DNA of 43,881 nucleotides from Burkholderiaceae bacterium (GCA_022702125.1 JAKOND010000215.1:1-43881), one strand, 5' to 3'. Shown: positions 6,678 through 16,002, counted from the first letter of the stretch. Notes: a model not told the origin generated them from the sequence alone. Numbers and translations: made by a program.

Positions 6678-8168
6678 ATGCGACACAACGCCTGCCCCGA
6701 CGCCTACCCCGCCGCGCCGCCCGAGGCGCCCGCCGACGCCGGCCGCCGGGCCTTCCTGCGCCGCTCCGGCCAGATCGCGCTCACCGGCACCGCCCTGCCC
6801 TTCGCGCTCAACCTCGCCGCCATGGGGGAAGCCGCCGCCTTCGAGGCCAGCGACTACAAGGCGCTGGTCTGCGTGTTCCTCTACGGCGGCAACGACTACG
6901 CCAACACCGTCGTCGCCTACGACGACCCGAGCTACAACGCCTACGCCGCGATCCGCGGCGGCAGCGGCCAGGCGGGCGGCGGCATCGCGCTGCCCAAGTC
7001 GGCGCTCGCCGCCACGCTGCTCGACCCGACCCGGCCCCTGCCCGACGGCCGCCAGTACGCGCTGCACCCGTCCATGCCCGAGCTGGCCGCGCTGTTCAAC
7101 GGCGGCAAGTGCGCGGTGCAGCTCAACGTCGGCCCGCTGGCCGCGCCGGTCACCCGCGCGCAGTACGCCGGCAGCGACCGCGCCAACTACCCCCTCCCGC
7201 CCAAGCTGTTCTCGCACAACGACCAGCAGTCGGTGTGGCAGTCGTCCTCGCCCGAAGGCTCGACCGTCGGCTGGGGCGGCCGCATCGGCGACCTGGCGCT
7301 CTCGGCCAACGGCAACTCGCTCTTCACCTGCATGTCGGTGACCGGCAACGCGGTCTTCCTCTCGGGCCAGCGGGCGCTGCAGTACCAGGTGAGCAGCGGC
7401 GGCGCGGTCGCCATCAACGCGGTCAAGAACAACGTGATGGGATCGTCCGCGGTGAAGAACGCGATCTCCGCGCTGGTGCAGCAGCCCCGCGCCCACCTGC
7501 TGGAGAACGAATACAACCGCGTGACCGCCCGGTCCATCGGCGCGGAGGCGCAGATCGGCGCCGCCCTCTCCGCCGCCGCGCCCGGCGCGGCCTTCCCCGC
7601 GGGCAACCCGCTGGCCGACCAGCTCCGGATGGTGGCGCGCCTGATCGCGGCCCGCTCCGCGCTCGGCAGCAAGCGGCAGGTGTTCTTCGTGTCGCTGGGC
7701 GGCTTCGACCTGCACGACAACCTGATGGCGCAGCACCCGGCCCTGCTCGCCCGCGTCAGCACCGCGCTCAACGCGTTCTACGCCGCGACCGTGGACATGG
7801 GCGTGGCCAACCAGGTCACGACCTTCACCGCCTCGGATTTCGGGCGCACGCTCGCGTCGAACGGCGACGGCTCCGACCACGGCTGGGGCAACCACCACTT
7901 CGTGGTCGGCGGCGCGGTCAAGGGCAAGGCCTTCTACGGCAGCGCGCCGCCCGTCAGCGTGGGCAACACCGGCGCCGCGCAGGACCAGTGGCATGTCGGC
8001 CAGGGCCGGCTGCTGCCCAGCACCTCGGTCGACCAGTACGCCGCCACGCTCGCGCGCTGGTTCGGCGTGGCCGACGGCGAGCTGGCCGGCATCCTGCCCA
8101 ACCTGCGCCGCTTCGGCGCCGCGGCGGGCCGGCCCGACTACCCGACCGACCTCGGCTTCCTGGACTGA
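6678..8168 (+). CDS. DUF1501 family protein with Tat-like signal
   Basis: A 496-residue DUF1501 protein (alkaline-phosphatase/sulfatase-like fold in the family). Residues 23-50 form a twin-arginine type leader: RRAFLRRSGQIALTG followed by a hydrophobic segment. The core shows LVCVFLYGGNDYANTVV, FSHNDQQSVWQSSSP, FFVSLGGFDLHDNL and FTASDFGRTLASNGDGSDHGWGNHH, all conserved in the family. Asp/His-rich clusters may bind metal. Function is unknown. The tight pairing with the DUF1800 gene suggests the two act together in the periplasm or on the surface. ATG 6678 follows the previous stop by 8 bases and places the twin arginines correctly. Confidence 0.87.
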   Translation: MRHNACPDAYPAAPPEAPADAGRRAFLRRSGQIALTGTALPFALNLAAMGEAAAFEASDYKALVCVFLYGGNDYANTVVAYDDPSYNAYAAIRGGSGQAGGGIALPKSALAATLLDPTRPLPDGRQYALHPSMPELAALFNGGKCAVQLNVGPLAAPVTRAQYAGSDRANYPLPPKLFSHNDQQSVWQSSSPEGSTVGWGGRIGDLALSANGNSLFTCMSVTGNAVFLSGQRALQYQVSSGGAVAINAVKNNVMGSSAVKNAISALVQQPRAHLLENEYNRVTARSIGAEAQIGAALSAAAPGAAFPAGNPLADQLRMVARLIAARSALGSKRQVFFVSLGGFDLHDNLMAQHPALLARVSTALNAFYAATVDMGVANQVTTFTASDFGRTLASNGDGSDHGWGNHHFVVGGAVKGKAFYGSAPPVSVGNTGAAQDQWHVGQGRLLPSTSVDQYAATLARWFGVADGELAGILPNLRRFGAAAGRPDYPTDLGFLD

Positions 8169-8185
8169 GAACGGCCCCCCGCGCA

Positions 8186-8207
8186 GGCGCGCGCCGGGTG
8201 GCGCGCC
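8186..8207. other. GC-rich hairpin after the DUF1501 gene
   Basis: GGCGCGC (8186-8192) pairs with GCGCGCC (8201-8207) around an 8-base loop, 17 bases after the DUF1501 stop. No U tract follows. It may mark the end of the DUF1800/DUF1501 transcript. Confidence 0.35.
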
Positions 8208-8275
8208 CGGGGCCCGGCGGCCACGGCCTACCATCGGGGGCCCTCCACCGCCGCGCCGCCCGCCGGCCGCTTCCC

Positions 8276-9217
8276 ATGGAACTGCGCCAGCTCCGTTATT
8301 TCGTCCGCGCCGTCGAACTCGGCAGCATGGGCCGCGCCGCGCTGGACCTGGGCGTGGTGCAGTCGGCGCTCAGCCAGCAGATCAGCCGGCTGGAGGGCGA
8401 ACTCGCGACCCGCCTGCTGCAGCGCAGTGCCCGCGGCGTGCTGCCCACCGAGGCCGGCGCCGCCTTCTTCCGCGAGGCCCAGCTCACCCTGCGCCACGCC
8501 GAGCAGGCGCAGCGCGCGGCGCAGTCGGCGCGGCTGACCGGCACCGTCAGCATTGGCCTGGCGCCCACCACCGCCGCGGTGCTGGCCCTGCCGCTGATGC
8601 GCGCCATGCGCGAGCGCTACCCCGACGTGCGGCTGCACATGGTCGAGAGCCTGTCGGGCCACCTCGGCGCGATGCTCAACGCGCGCCAGCTCGACCTCGC
8701 GGTGCTGTTCTCCACCCAGGCCAGCCGGCGCTGGAGCGTGCAGCCGCTGCTCGACGAGAAGCTGCTGCTGATGCGCGCGCGCCGCCACATGCCGCAGCCC
8801 CCGGACAGCGGCCGGCCGGTGTCGATGCGCGCGCTGGCCGCGCTGCCGCTCATCCTGCCGACCCACACGCACGGCCTGCGCGGTGCGATCGACGCCGCCG
8901 CGCTGCGCGCCCGGGTCAGCCTGCGGCTGGTGGCCGAGATCGATTCCCTGGCCATGCTGATGGAGGCGGTGGACGCCGGCTTCGGCGCCACGGTGCAGCC
9001 GGGCGCCGCGCTGGGCCGCTACGGCGACGCCGCCGAGCGCTTCCACCTCGCGCCCCTGGCCGACCGGCAGGCGATCCGGCGCAACGCGGTGTGCAGCCTG
9101 TCGGACGACGAACTCTCGCCCGCCGCGCTGGCGGTGCGGGTGATGATGGCCGACGTGGCGCGCGGCCTGGTCGCCTCGGGCCACTGGCCGGGCGCGACGC
9201 TGGTCTACCCCGACTGA
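8276..9217 (+). CDS. tcuR: LysR-family regulator of the tricarballylate-type operon
   Basis: A 313-residue LysR-type regulator. The N-terminal winged helix-turn-helix runs from MELRQLRYFVRAVELGSM to about residue 60 (QSALSQQISRLEGELATRLL), followed by the linker helix and a substrate-binding domain of periplasmic-binding-protein fold. Its subtype resembles Nac/TcuR-like proteins. It lies directly before tcuA in the same direction; in Salmonella, TcuR controls tcuABC, hence the tentative symbol. A perfect palindrome with T-N11-A spacing sits between its stop and tcuA (9253-9275) and is the likely binding site. The frame is open far upstream (7109), but that part is an antisense-like shadow of the DUF1501 gene. 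Confidence 0.82.
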   Translation: MELRQLRYFVRAVELGSMGRAALDLGVVQSALSQQISRLEGELATRLLQRSARGVLPTEAGAAFFREAQLTLRHAEQAQRAAQSARLTGTVSIGLAPTTAAVLALPLMRAMRERYPDVRLHMVESLSGHLGAMLNARQLDLAVLFSTQASRRWSVQPLLDEKLLLMRARRHMPQPPDSGRPVSMRALAALPLILPTHTHGLRGAIDAAALRARVSLRLVAEIDSLAMLMEAVDAGFGATVQPGAALGRYGDAAERFHLAPLADRQAIRRNAVCSLSDDELSPAALAVRVMMADVARGLVASGHWPGATLVYPD

Positions 9218-9252
9218 GTCCGGCGGCCGGAACCGGTCGCCACGGTGGAGCA

Positions 9253-9275
9253 GGCCATCACGCTTCGTGATGGCC
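9253..9275. promoter_or_regulatory. LysR-type operator in front of tcuA
   Basis: GGCCATCACG (9253-9262), CTT, CGTGATGGCC (9266-9275) is a perfect 10-bp inverted repeat. Its core TCACG-N3-CGTGA has the T-N11-A form of LysR regulator boxes. Its centre (9264) is about 65 bases before the transcription start expected from a TAGAGT -10 box at 9316-9321, the usual position of a LysR recognition site. Confidence 0.6.
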
Positions 9276-9292
9276 CCATGCCGGAACGCGCC

Positions 9293-9321
9293 TTTCGCAC
9301 GGTGAGCCGCCTGCCTAGAGT
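9293..9321 (+). promoter_or_regulatory. Candidate tcuA promoter
   Basis: TTTCGC (9293-9298), a 17-base spacer and TAGAGT (9316-9321) form a weak sigma70-type promoter 34 bases before the tcuA ATG. A poor -35 is typical of activator-dependent LysR targets. Inferred from spacing to the operator at 9253-9275. Confidence 0.4.
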
Positions 9322-9354
9322 GCGGGCATTCCAAGCGTTCCCACGAGACATCCC

Positions 9355-10830
9355 ATGCCCCAAGGCACCCTGCGACCCGACGTGCTGGTCATCGGCGGCG
9401 GCAACGCCGCCCTGTGCGCCGCCCTGATGGCCCGCGAAGCCGGCGCCACCGTGCTGCTGGTCGAATCCGCCCCCCGCGCCTGGCGCGGCGGCAACTCCAT
9501 GCATGTGCGCAACCTGCGCTGCATGCACGACGAACCCCAGGACGTCCTGGTCGAGGCCTACCCCGAGGAGGAGTTCTGGCAGGATCTGCTGAAGGTCACC
9601 GGCGGCCTCACCGACGAGCGCCTGGCCCGGCTGGTGATCCGCCACTCCGCCGGCTGCCGGCCCTGGATGCGGCGCCACGGCGTGCATTTCCAGCCGCCGC
9701 TGTCGGGCGCGCTGCACGTGGCGCGCACCAACGCCTTCTTCATGGGCGGCGGCAAGGCCCTGGTCAACGCCTACTACCGCAGCGCCGAGCGCATGGGCGT
9801 GCGGGTGCGCTACGACACGACCGTCACCGGGCTCGAACTCGACGGGGGCCGCTTCGCGGCCGCGCTGACCGCCGGCGGCGAGCGCATCGAGGCCCGCGCC
9901 TGCGTGATGGCCTGCGGCGGCTTCGAATCGAACATCCCGTGGCAGCGCGAGGCCTGGGGCCGGAACGAACGCGGCGAGTGGCCGGCCGAGAACTTCCTGA
10001 TCCGCGGCACCCGCTTCAACCAGGGCGTGCTGCTGAAATTCATGCTCGACGCGGGCGTGGACCGCATCGGCGACCCGACCCAGGCGCACTGCGTGGCCAT
10101 CGACGCCCGCGCGCCGCTCTACGACGGCGGCATCTGCACCCGCATCGACTGCGTCTCGCTCGGCCTGGTGGTCAACCGCGACGCCGGGCGCTTCTACGAC
10201 GAGGGCGAGGACTTCTGGCCCAAGCGCTACGCCATCTGGGGCCGCCTGGTGGCCCAGCAGCCGGGGCAGATCGCCTACTCGGTGATCGACCAGAAAGCCA
10301 TCGGCCGCTTCATGCCGCCGGTGTTCGACGGCACCAAGGCCGACACCCTCGAAGACCTGGCCCGCCAGCTGGGCCTGGACATCCCCGCATTCATGAAGAC
10401 CGTCAACGACTACAACGCCGCCTGCCGCGTCGGCACCTTCGACCACACCGCGCTCGACGACTGCCGCACCGAGGGGCTCGCGCCGCCCAAGACCCACTGG
10501 GCCCGGCCCCTGGACACCGCCCCCTTCTACGGCTACCCGCTGCGCCCCGGCATCACCTTCACCTACCTGGGGCTGAAGGTGGACGAGACGGCCGCCGCGC
10601 GCTTCGGCGGCCGGCCCAGCGAGAACCTGTTCGTGGCCGGCGAGATGATGGCCGGCAACGTGCTGGGCAAGGGCTACACGGCCGGCGTTGGCATGAGCAT
10701 CGGCACCGCCTTCGGCCGCATCGCCGGGGCGGGCGCGGCGCGCGCCTGCGGCTTCGCGCATCCGGAATTCGACCGCGAAATGCAGGCCTCGGGCCGGAAG
10801 GAGGCAGACCATGTCGCAGCCGCTCACTGA
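9355..10830 (+). CDS. tcuA: FAD-dependent tricarballylate dehydrogenase TcuA
   Basis: A 491-residue flavoprotein of the fumarate reductase/succinate dehydrogenase flavoprotein family. The N-terminal FAD-binding motif is [16 protein letters not shown] (residues 9-22), with the adenine-binding acid in VLLVE. Near the C-terminus, [20 protein letters not shown] and [17 protein letters not shown] close the FAD site. TcuA oxidises tricarballylate to cis-aconitate, passing electrons to TcuB. The gene overlaps tcuB by 20 bases. The family has relatives acting on other tricarboxylates, so the exact substrate is uncertain here, especially as the operon carries extra genes. Confidence 0.88.
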   Translation: MPQGTLRPDVLVIGGGNAALCAALMAREAGATVLLVESAPRAWRGGNSMHVRNLRCMHDEPQDVLVEAYPEEEFWQDLLKVTGGLTDERLARLVIRHSAGCRPWMRRHGVHFQPPLSGALHVARTNAFFMGGGKALVNAYYRSAERMGVRVRYDTTVTGLELDGGRFAAALTAGGERIEARACVMACGGFESNIPWQREAWGRNERGEWPAENFLIRGTRFNQGVLLKFMLDAGVDRIGDPTQAHCVAIDARAPLYDGGICTRIDCVSLGLVVNRDAGRFYDEGEDFWPKRYAIWGRLVAQQPGQIAYSVIDQKAIGRFMPPVFDGTKADTLEDLARQLGLDIPAFMKTVNDYNAACRVGTFDHTALDDCRTEGLAPPKTHWARPLDTAPFYGYPLRPGITFTYLGLKVDETAAARFGGRPSENLFVAGEMMAGNVLGKGYTAGVGMSIGTAFGRIAGAGAARACGFAHPEFDREMQASGRKEADHVAAAH

Positions 10831-12073
10831 CCTGATCGCCACGGTCCGGGCCGAATCCGACGCGCCCGACGCGGTGGGCATCGAGGGCCGGCCCACCGCC
10901 AACGCGCGGACGATCCCGATCCGCCCGGTGCTGCCGCTGTCGGCGGACGAGAACGAGGTCGCGCGCATCCTGCAGATCTGCAACGCCTGCCGCTACTGCG
11001 AGGGCTTCTGCGCGGTGTTCCCGGCCATGACGCGCCGGCTGGAATTCGGCCGGGCCGACACCCACTACCTGGCCAACCTGTGCCACAACTGCGGCGCCTG
11101 CCTGCACGCCTGCCAGTACGCGCCGCCGCACGAGTTCGCGGTGAACGTGCCGCAGGCCATGGCCCGGGTCCGCGTCAAGACCTACCACGACTACGCCTGG
11201 CCGGCGCCGCTCGGCAAGCTCTACGAGCGCGCGGGCCTGACGGTGGCGGTGGCCCTGGCCGTCGGCCTGGCGCTGTTCCTGGTGCTGGCCATGGCGATGG
11301 CGGGCCCGCTGCTGCACGCGCCGCTGGCGGGGAATTTCTACGCGATCTTCCCGCACAACTTCCTGGCGGGCGTGTTCGGCGCGGTGTTCCTGTTCGTCGT
11401 CTTCGCGCTGGGCATGGGCGTGCGCCGGTTCTGGCGCGAGGTGACGCCGGCGTCCGAGCCGCAGGCCCCGCGCGGCCCGACCATCGCCGAGGTCCGCGCC
11501 CCCGCCGCCGCCGAGGCCGCCCACGCCGCGCTGCGCCTGAAGTACCTGGGCGGCGGCCACGGCGAGGGCTGCAACGAGGCCGACGACGCCTTCACCCTCT
11601 GGCGCCGGCGCTTCCACCACTTCACCTTCTACGGCTTCATGCTGTGCTTCGCCGCCACCAGCGTCGCGACGCTCTACCACTACCTGCTCGGCTGGCACGC
11701 GCCCTACCCGCTCACCAGCACGCCGGTGGTGCTCGGCACCCTGGGCGGCATCGGGCTGCTGATCGGCCCGACCGGGCTGCTGTGGCTCAACCTGCGCCGC
11801 GACCCGCAGCACGGCGACGCGAAGCAGCGCCCGATGGACCGGGGCTTCATCGCCCTGCTGCTGCTGACCAGCGCCACCGGCCTGGCGCTGCTGGCCTGGC
11901 GCGACACCGCCGCCATGGGGCTGCTGCTGGCGGTGCACCTGGGCGTGGTGATGGCGCTCTTCCTGACGCTGCCCTACGGCAAGTTCGCCCACGGCATCTT
12001 CCGCAGCGCCGCGCTGCTCAAGTTCGCGATCGAGAAACGCCTGCCCAACCGCCTGCAGCTGGGCAGCGACTGA
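10811..12073 (+). CDS. tcuB: Tricarballylate utilization 4Fe-4S protein TcuB
   Basis: A 420-residue membrane protein. Two ferredoxin-like cysteine clusters, C57-C60-C63-C67 ([11 protein letters not shown]) and C91-C94-C97-C101 ([11 protein letters not shown]), should bind two [4Fe-4S] centres. About six hydrophobic segments follow from residue 135 on, with histidines in FHHFTFYGF and [10 protein letters not shown] that may bind heme. TcuB re-oxidises the TcuA flavin and passes electrons to the membrane quinone pool. The 20-base overlap with tcuA shows translational coupling. Length and order match characterised TcuB proteins. Confidence 0.9.
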   Translation: MSQPLTDLIATVRAESDAPDAVGIEGRPTANARTIPIRPVLPLSADENEVARILQICNACRYCEGFCAVFPAMTRRLEFGRADTHYLANLCHNCGACLHACQYAPPHEFAVNVPQAMARVRVKTYHDYAWPAPLGKLYERAGLTVAVALAVGLALFLVLAMAMAGPLLHAPLAGNFYAIFPHNFLAGVFGAVFLFVVFALGMGVRRFWREVTPASEPQAPRGPTIAEVRAPAAAEAAHAALRLKYLGGGHGEGCNEADDAFTLWRRRFHHFTFYGFMLCFAATSVATLYHYLLGWHAPYPLTSTPVVLGTLGGIGLLIGPTGLLWLNLRRDPQHGDAKQRPMDRGFIALLLLTSATGLALLAWRDTAAMGLLLAVHLGVVMALFLTLPYGKFAHGIFRSAALLKFAIEKRLPNRLQLGSD

Positions 12074-12138
12074 CGGCCCGGCGACCCGGCCCGGCGACCT
12101 GGCGGGTCCAACCCCAACAACACGACGGAGACGACACG

Positions 12139-13113
12139 ATGCAACGCAGACACCTACTGGCCACGGCCCTGAGCGCCGCGGCCGCCCTGGCCGCGCCGGG
12201 CGCCGGCGCCCAGGACTTCCCGCCCAAGAAACCGGTCACCCTGGTGGTGGGCTTCGCCCCCGGCGGCGCGGCCGACGCGGCGGCGCGCCTGATCGCCCGC
12301 AAGCTCGGCGAGAACATCGGCCAGACGGTGGTGGTGGACAACCGCGGCGGCGCCGGCGGCAACATCGCCCACCAGTACGTGGCCCACGCGACGGCCGACG
12401 GCTCGGTGCTGCTGTTCGGCTCCATCGGCCCGCTGACCATCGCGCCGCACCTGATGAAGCTGCCCTACGACCCGTTCAAGGACCTGGCGCCGGTGTCGGG
12501 CGGGGTCAACTTCCCCAACGTGCTGGTGGTCCACAAGGGCCTGGGCGTCACGACGCTGGCGCAGTTCGTGGACCTGTCCAAGAAGAGGCCGGGCAGCGTG
12601 GAGTTCGCCTCCACCGGCGCCGGTTCGGCCTCGCACCTGGCGGGCGAGCTGTTCAACCAGCGCGCCGGCATCGACATGACCCACGTGCCCTACAAGGGCG
12701 GCGCGCCCGCGCTGCAGGACCTGCTGGGCGAGCGGGTGGCCTCCTATTTCTCGGCGCCGCCCACCGCGATGCCGCAGGTCGAGGCGGGCAAGCTGGTGCC
12801 GCTGGCCACCACCGGCCTCGCCCGGCCGGCCTATCTGCCCAGCATCCCGACGGTGGCGGAGGCCGGCTACCCCGGCTTCGAGGCGCTCAACTGGTACGCC
12901 TTCGTCGCGCCCGGCAAGACGCCCGCGCCGCTGCTCGACCGCTGGAACGCCGAGATCGTGAAAGTCCTCGGGGACCCCGGCGTCAAGGACGCGCTCAACA
13001 AGCACGGCCTGACGCCCCAGCCCACCACCCGGCCCGAGCTCGCCGCCTTCATGCGCGCCGAATCGGACAAGTGGGGCAAGCTGGTGCGGGAACGCAAGAT
13101 CACCGCCGAATGA
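12139..13113 (+). CDS. Bug/TctC-family tripartite tricarboxylate substrate-binding protein
   Basis: A 324-residue periplasmic binding protein with a Sec signal peptide (MQRRHLLATALSAAAALAAP, cleavage likely after GAGA-Q near residue 25). Bug-family features are VTLVVGFAPGGAADAAARL, VVVDNRGGAGGNIAH, LPYDPFKDLAPV and the Asp-rich ligand loop. Members bind carboxylates and feed TctAB-type symporters. No TctA or TctB gene is in the window. It follows tcuB by 65 bases, in the place where Salmonella has the transporter gene tcuC, so it probably captures the operon's substrate. ATG 12139 places the signal peptide correctly; the frame is open far upstream only as a shadow of tcuB. Confidence 0.88.
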   Translation: MQRRHLLATALSAAAALAAPGAGAQDFPPKKPVTLVVGFAPGGAADAAARLIARKLGENIGQTVVVDNRGGAGGNIAHQYVAHATADGSVLLFGSIGPLTIAPHLMKLPYDPFKDLAPVSGGVNFPNVLVVHKGLGVTTLAQFVDLSKKRPGSVEFASTGAGSASHLAGELFNQRAGIDMTHVPYKGGAPALQDLLGERVASYFSAPPTAMPQVEAGKLVPLATTGLARPAYLPSIPTVAEAGYPGFEALNWYAFVAPGKTPAPLLDRWNAEIVKVLGDPGVKDALNKHGLTPQPTTRPELAAFMRAESDKWGKLVRERKITAE

Positions 13114-13138
13114 CACGGCGACGCACAGGAGACGCCCC

Positions 13139-13918
13139 ATGACCGACATCCGCATCCCGTCGATGAAAGACCGCTGCTCGCCCGAGGAATGGCAGGCCCG
13201 TGTGGACCTGGCCGCCTGCTACCGGCTGATCGAGCACTACGGCATGGCCGACATGATGGCCAACCACATCTCCTCCCGCGTGCCGGGCGAGGACGGCGCC
13301 TTCCTCATCAACGCCTACGGGATGATGTACGAGGAGATCACCGCGTCGAGCCTGATCAAGGTGGACCACGACGGCACCGTCCTCTCGAAGCCCGACTTCG
13401 GCGCGCTGAACTACGGCGTCAACAAGGCCGGCTACGTGATCCACAGCGCGGTGCACCACGCCCGGCCCGAGGTGGCCTGCGTGATCCACACCCACAGCTG
13501 GGCCTCGATGGCGGTGTCCGCGCTCGACTGCGGCGTGCTGCCGCTGACCCAGACCGCGATGCGCTTCCTGAAGATCGGCTACCACGACTACCAGGGCGTG
13601 GTGCTGGACACCGCCGAGCAGGCATCGCTGGTGGCCGACCTCGGCCAGGGCGAGGCGCTGGTGCTGCGCAACCACGGCGTGCTGACCGTGGGCCGCACCG
13701 TGGGCGAGGCCTTCAACTGGATGCACCGGCTCGAACTCGCCTGCCGGTCCCAGCTCGCCGCCATGGCCTGCCGCACCCCGCTGCGCGAGGTGCCGGCGCC
13801 GGTGCTGGAAGAGACCTGGAACAACTACCAGCCCGGCACCCGCCGCCCCTACGGCGTGATGGAGTGGCCGGCCCTGCTGCGCAAGCTCGACCGCATGGAC
13901 CCGGGCTACGCGACCTGA
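13139..13918 (+). CDS. Class II aldolase/adducin family protein
   Basis: A 259-residue protein of the class II aldolase/adducin N-terminal family. Zinc ligands are expected at His117 and His119 (VIHTHSWAS) and His179 (LRNHGVLTVG). Other family features are MANHISSRVPGEDGAFL and ASSLIKVDHDG. Bacterial members are metal-dependent aldolases, epimerases or decarboxylases acting on phosphorylated or carboxylated sugars and acids. An AGGAG-like site precedes ATG 13139 by about 7 bases. It sits 25 bases after the Bug gene, within the tcu-type operon, so it may act on a hydroxy or keto acid made there. Substrate unknown. Confidence 0.85.
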   Translation: MTDIRIPSMKDRCSPEEWQARVDLAACYRLIEHYGMADMMANHISSRVPGEDGAFLINAYGMMYEEITASSLIKVDHDGTVLSKPDFGALNYGVNKAGYVIHSAVHHARPEVACVIHTHSWASMAVSALDCGVLPLTQTAMRFLKIGYHDYQGVVLDTAEQASLVADLGQGEALVLRNHGVLTVGRTVGEAFNWMHRLELACRSQLAAMACRTPLREVPAPVLEETWNNYQPGTRRPYGVMEWPALLRKLDRMDPGYAT

Positions 13919-13957
13919 GCGCTCCGCCCCCGACCGACCACACGAGGAGACAACGCC

Positions 13958-14917
13958 ATGATCCGCAGAGACATCCTGGGCGCAGCGGCCGCCGGCCTGC
14001 TGCTGCCCCCCGCCTTCGGCCAGACGGCCTATCCCGCCAAGCCGGTGAAGGTGCTGGTCGCCTTCACCGCCGGCGGCACCACCGACATCCTGGCCCGCGC
14101 CGTCACCCAGAAGATGACCGAACGGCTCGGCCAGCCCTTCCCGATCGACAACCGGCCCGGCGGCGGCGGCAACATCGGCACCGAGATGGCGGTGCGCGCC
14201 CCGGCCGACGGCTACACCCTGATCGTCAACTCGGTCGGGCCGATGGCGGTCAACCAGACGCTCTACCGGAACCTGCCCTACGACCCGCTGAAGGACCTGG
14301 TCCCGGTGGTGCAGCTGGCCGACGTGCCCAACGTGCTGGTGGTCCATCCCGACGTGCCGGCCAGGACGCTGGAGGAATTCGTCGCATACGCCAAGGCGAA
14401 CCCCGGCAAGCTGAGCTACGGCTCGACCGGCGTCGGCACGTCGTCGCACCTGTCGAGCTACATGCTCGGCCAGCGCAGCGGCGCCGACACGCTGCACGTG
14501 CCCTACAAGGGATCGGGCGCGCTCAACGACCTGCTCGCGGGCCGGCTGCAGTTCATGTTCGCCACCATCCCCTCGGTGATCCAGCACATCAAGGCCGGCA
14601 AGCTGCGCGCGCTGGCCGTCTCCAGCGCCAGGCCCTCGCGCGCCCTGCCCGGCGTGCCGACGGTCGCGGAGAGGGGCTTCCCGGGCTTCGAGGCCGGCTC
14701 CTGGTTCGGCTTCTTCGCGCCCAGGGGCACCCCGGCGCCGGTCGTCGCCCTGCTCAACCGCACGGTCAACGAGATCCTGCCCTCGCTGGAGGAGCAGATG
14801 GTGCGCGAAGGCGCCGACCCGGTGGGCGGATCGCCCGAGCAGTTCGGCCGCTTCGTCCAGAAGGAGTACGAGAAATGGGCGACGATCGTGAAGGCCTCCG
14901 GGGCGACGGCGGACTGA
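13958..14917 (+). CDS. Second Bug/TctC-family substrate-binding protein of the operon
   Basis: A 319-residue periplasmic binding protein with a short Sec/Tat-like leader (MIRRDILGAAAAGLLLPPAF, cleavage near FGQ-T). Bug signature stretches include VKVLVAFTAGGTTDILAR, IDNRPGGGGNIGTEM and LPYDPLKDLVPV. Its presence beside the Bug gene at 12139 suggests that the operon handles two related carboxylates, or that one protein is a sensor. GAGGAGA lies about 10 bases before ATG 13958. Its stop overlaps the next start (TGATG), so it is coupled to the dehydrogenase gene. Confidence 0.88.
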   Translation: MIRRDILGAAAAGLLLPPAFGQTAYPAKPVKVLVAFTAGGTTDILARAVTQKMTERLGQPFPIDNRPGGGGNIGTEMAVRAPADGYTLIVNSVGPMAVNQTLYRNLPYDPLKDLVPVVQLADVPNVLVVHPDVPARTLEEFVAYAKANPGKLSYGSTGVGTSSHLSSYMLGQRSGADTLHVPYKGSGALNDLLAGRLQFMFATIPSVIQHIKAGKLRALAVSSARPSRALPGVPTVAERGFPGFEAGSWFGFFAPRGTPAPVVALLNRTVNEILPSLEEQMVREGADPVGGSPEQFGRFVQKEYEKWATIVKASGATAD

Positions 14918-15909
14918 TGCCGGCCCCCGCCGCCCTGCCGACCGGCCCGCTGCGCATCCTGGTGTCCGAGGAATCCGCGCGGGAGCATGCCGACGCCATC
15001 GCCGCCTGCCTGCCGGACCGCCCGCACCGCCTGGTCGCCGCGGGCGACGCCGACATCGCCTTCATCTCGCGCGAAGTGACCGGGCTGTCCACCAAGCACC
15101 GGGTGCTGCCCCGCACCCAGGCCTTCTACGACACCCTGCTGGCGGCGCCCTCGCTGCGCTGGGTGCACACGCATTCGGCCGGCGCGGACCGGCCGGTCTT
15201 CGGACTGCTGCGCGCGCGCGGCGTGGCGGTCACCACCTCCACCGGCGCCAATGCCGCGGTGGTGGCGCAGACGGCGGTGGCCGGCCTGCTGGCCCTGGCG
15301 CGGCGCTTTCCGCAGCTGATGGCGGCGCAGCGCGCGCACCGGTGGGCGCCGCTGATCGCCGAAGGCCTGCCGCGCGACCTGGCCGGCCAGCAGGCCACCA
15401 TCGTCGGCTGGGGCCCGATCGGGCAGGAGGCCGCGCGTCTGCTGGAGGCGTTCGGCCTGCGGGTGGCGGTCGTGCGCTCCAGCGACGCGCCGGCGCGGCC
15501 GGGCGTTCCCACCGTGGCGTTCGAGCGGATCGGCACGCTGCTGCCGTCGACCGACTGGCTGCTGCTCGCCTGCCCGCTGACCGACCGCACCCGCGGCCTG
15601 GTCGACGCGGCCGCGCTGGCCCGGCTGCCGCGCGGCGCGCATGTGCTCAACGTGTCGCGCGGCGAAGTCGTCGAGGAAGCCGCGCTCGTCGGGGCCTTGC
15701 GCTCGGCGCACCTCGGCGGGGCCTTCCTGGACGTTTTCGCCTACGAGCCCCTGCCGGCGGAGTCGCCGCTGTGGGACCTGCCCACCGTCATCGCCACGCC
15801 GCACAGCGCCGGCTTCTCGGACGGCAACGCCGCCCGCGTGGTCGGGATGTTCCTGGACAACCTGCGCCGCTGGCACCGGGGCGAGGCGTTGTCGGGGCAG
15901 GCGGTCTGA
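14917..15909 (+). CDS. D-2-hydroxyacid dehydrogenase family protein
   Basis: A 330-residue NAD(P)-dependent D-isomer-specific 2-hydroxyacid dehydrogenase. The Rossmann motif is VGWGPIGQEAARLL (GxGxxG at 164-169). The substrate-binding Arg is in NVSRGEVVEEAAL, the Glu in FAYEPLPAESPLW and the catalytic His in TPHSAGFSDGN. The family interconverts 2-keto acids and D-2-hydroxy acids. The start overlaps the stop of the preceding Bug gene by one base (TGATG), making this the last gene of the operon that begins at tcuA. It may reduce glyoxylate or a keto acid released by the class II aldolase (inference). The same frame stays open back to 13189 only as a shadow. Confidence 0.87.
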   Translation: MPAPAALPTGPLRILVSEESAREHADAIAACLPDRPHRLVAAGDADIAFISREVTGLSTKHRVLPRTQAFYDTLLAAPSLRWVHTHSAGADRPVFGLLRARGVAVTTSTGANAAVVAQTAVAGLLALARRFPQLMAAQRAHRWAPLIAEGLPRDLAGQQATIVGWGPIGQEAARLLEAFGLRVAVVRSSDAPARPGVPTVAFERIGTLLPSTDWLLLACPLTDRTRGLVDAAALARLPRGAHVLNVSRGEVVEEAALVGALRSAHLGGAFLDVFAYEPLPAESPLWDLPTVIATPHSAGFSDGNAARVVGMFLDNLRRWHRGEALSGQAV

Positions 15910-16002
15910 GACGTTTCCCGGCTCGCCTTTTTCCGTGGCGCTCCGCGCATCGAGAGCCGGCCGGCGCCGCTCTCCGCCCCGTTGCGCTCCGACGCTACTC
16001 TT

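Noticed and set aside
11080-13113. A 677-codon frame ending in the first Bug protein
   Set aside because: The Bug protein has a clear signal peptide at ATG 12139, and the upstream part shadows tcuB.
13189-15909. A 906-codon plus-strand frame that could fuse upstream sequence to the D-2-hydroxyacid dehydrogenase
   Set aside because: The first 576 codons are a GC-rich shadow of the class II aldolase and Bug genes. The dehydrogenase has its own TGATG-coupled start at 14917.
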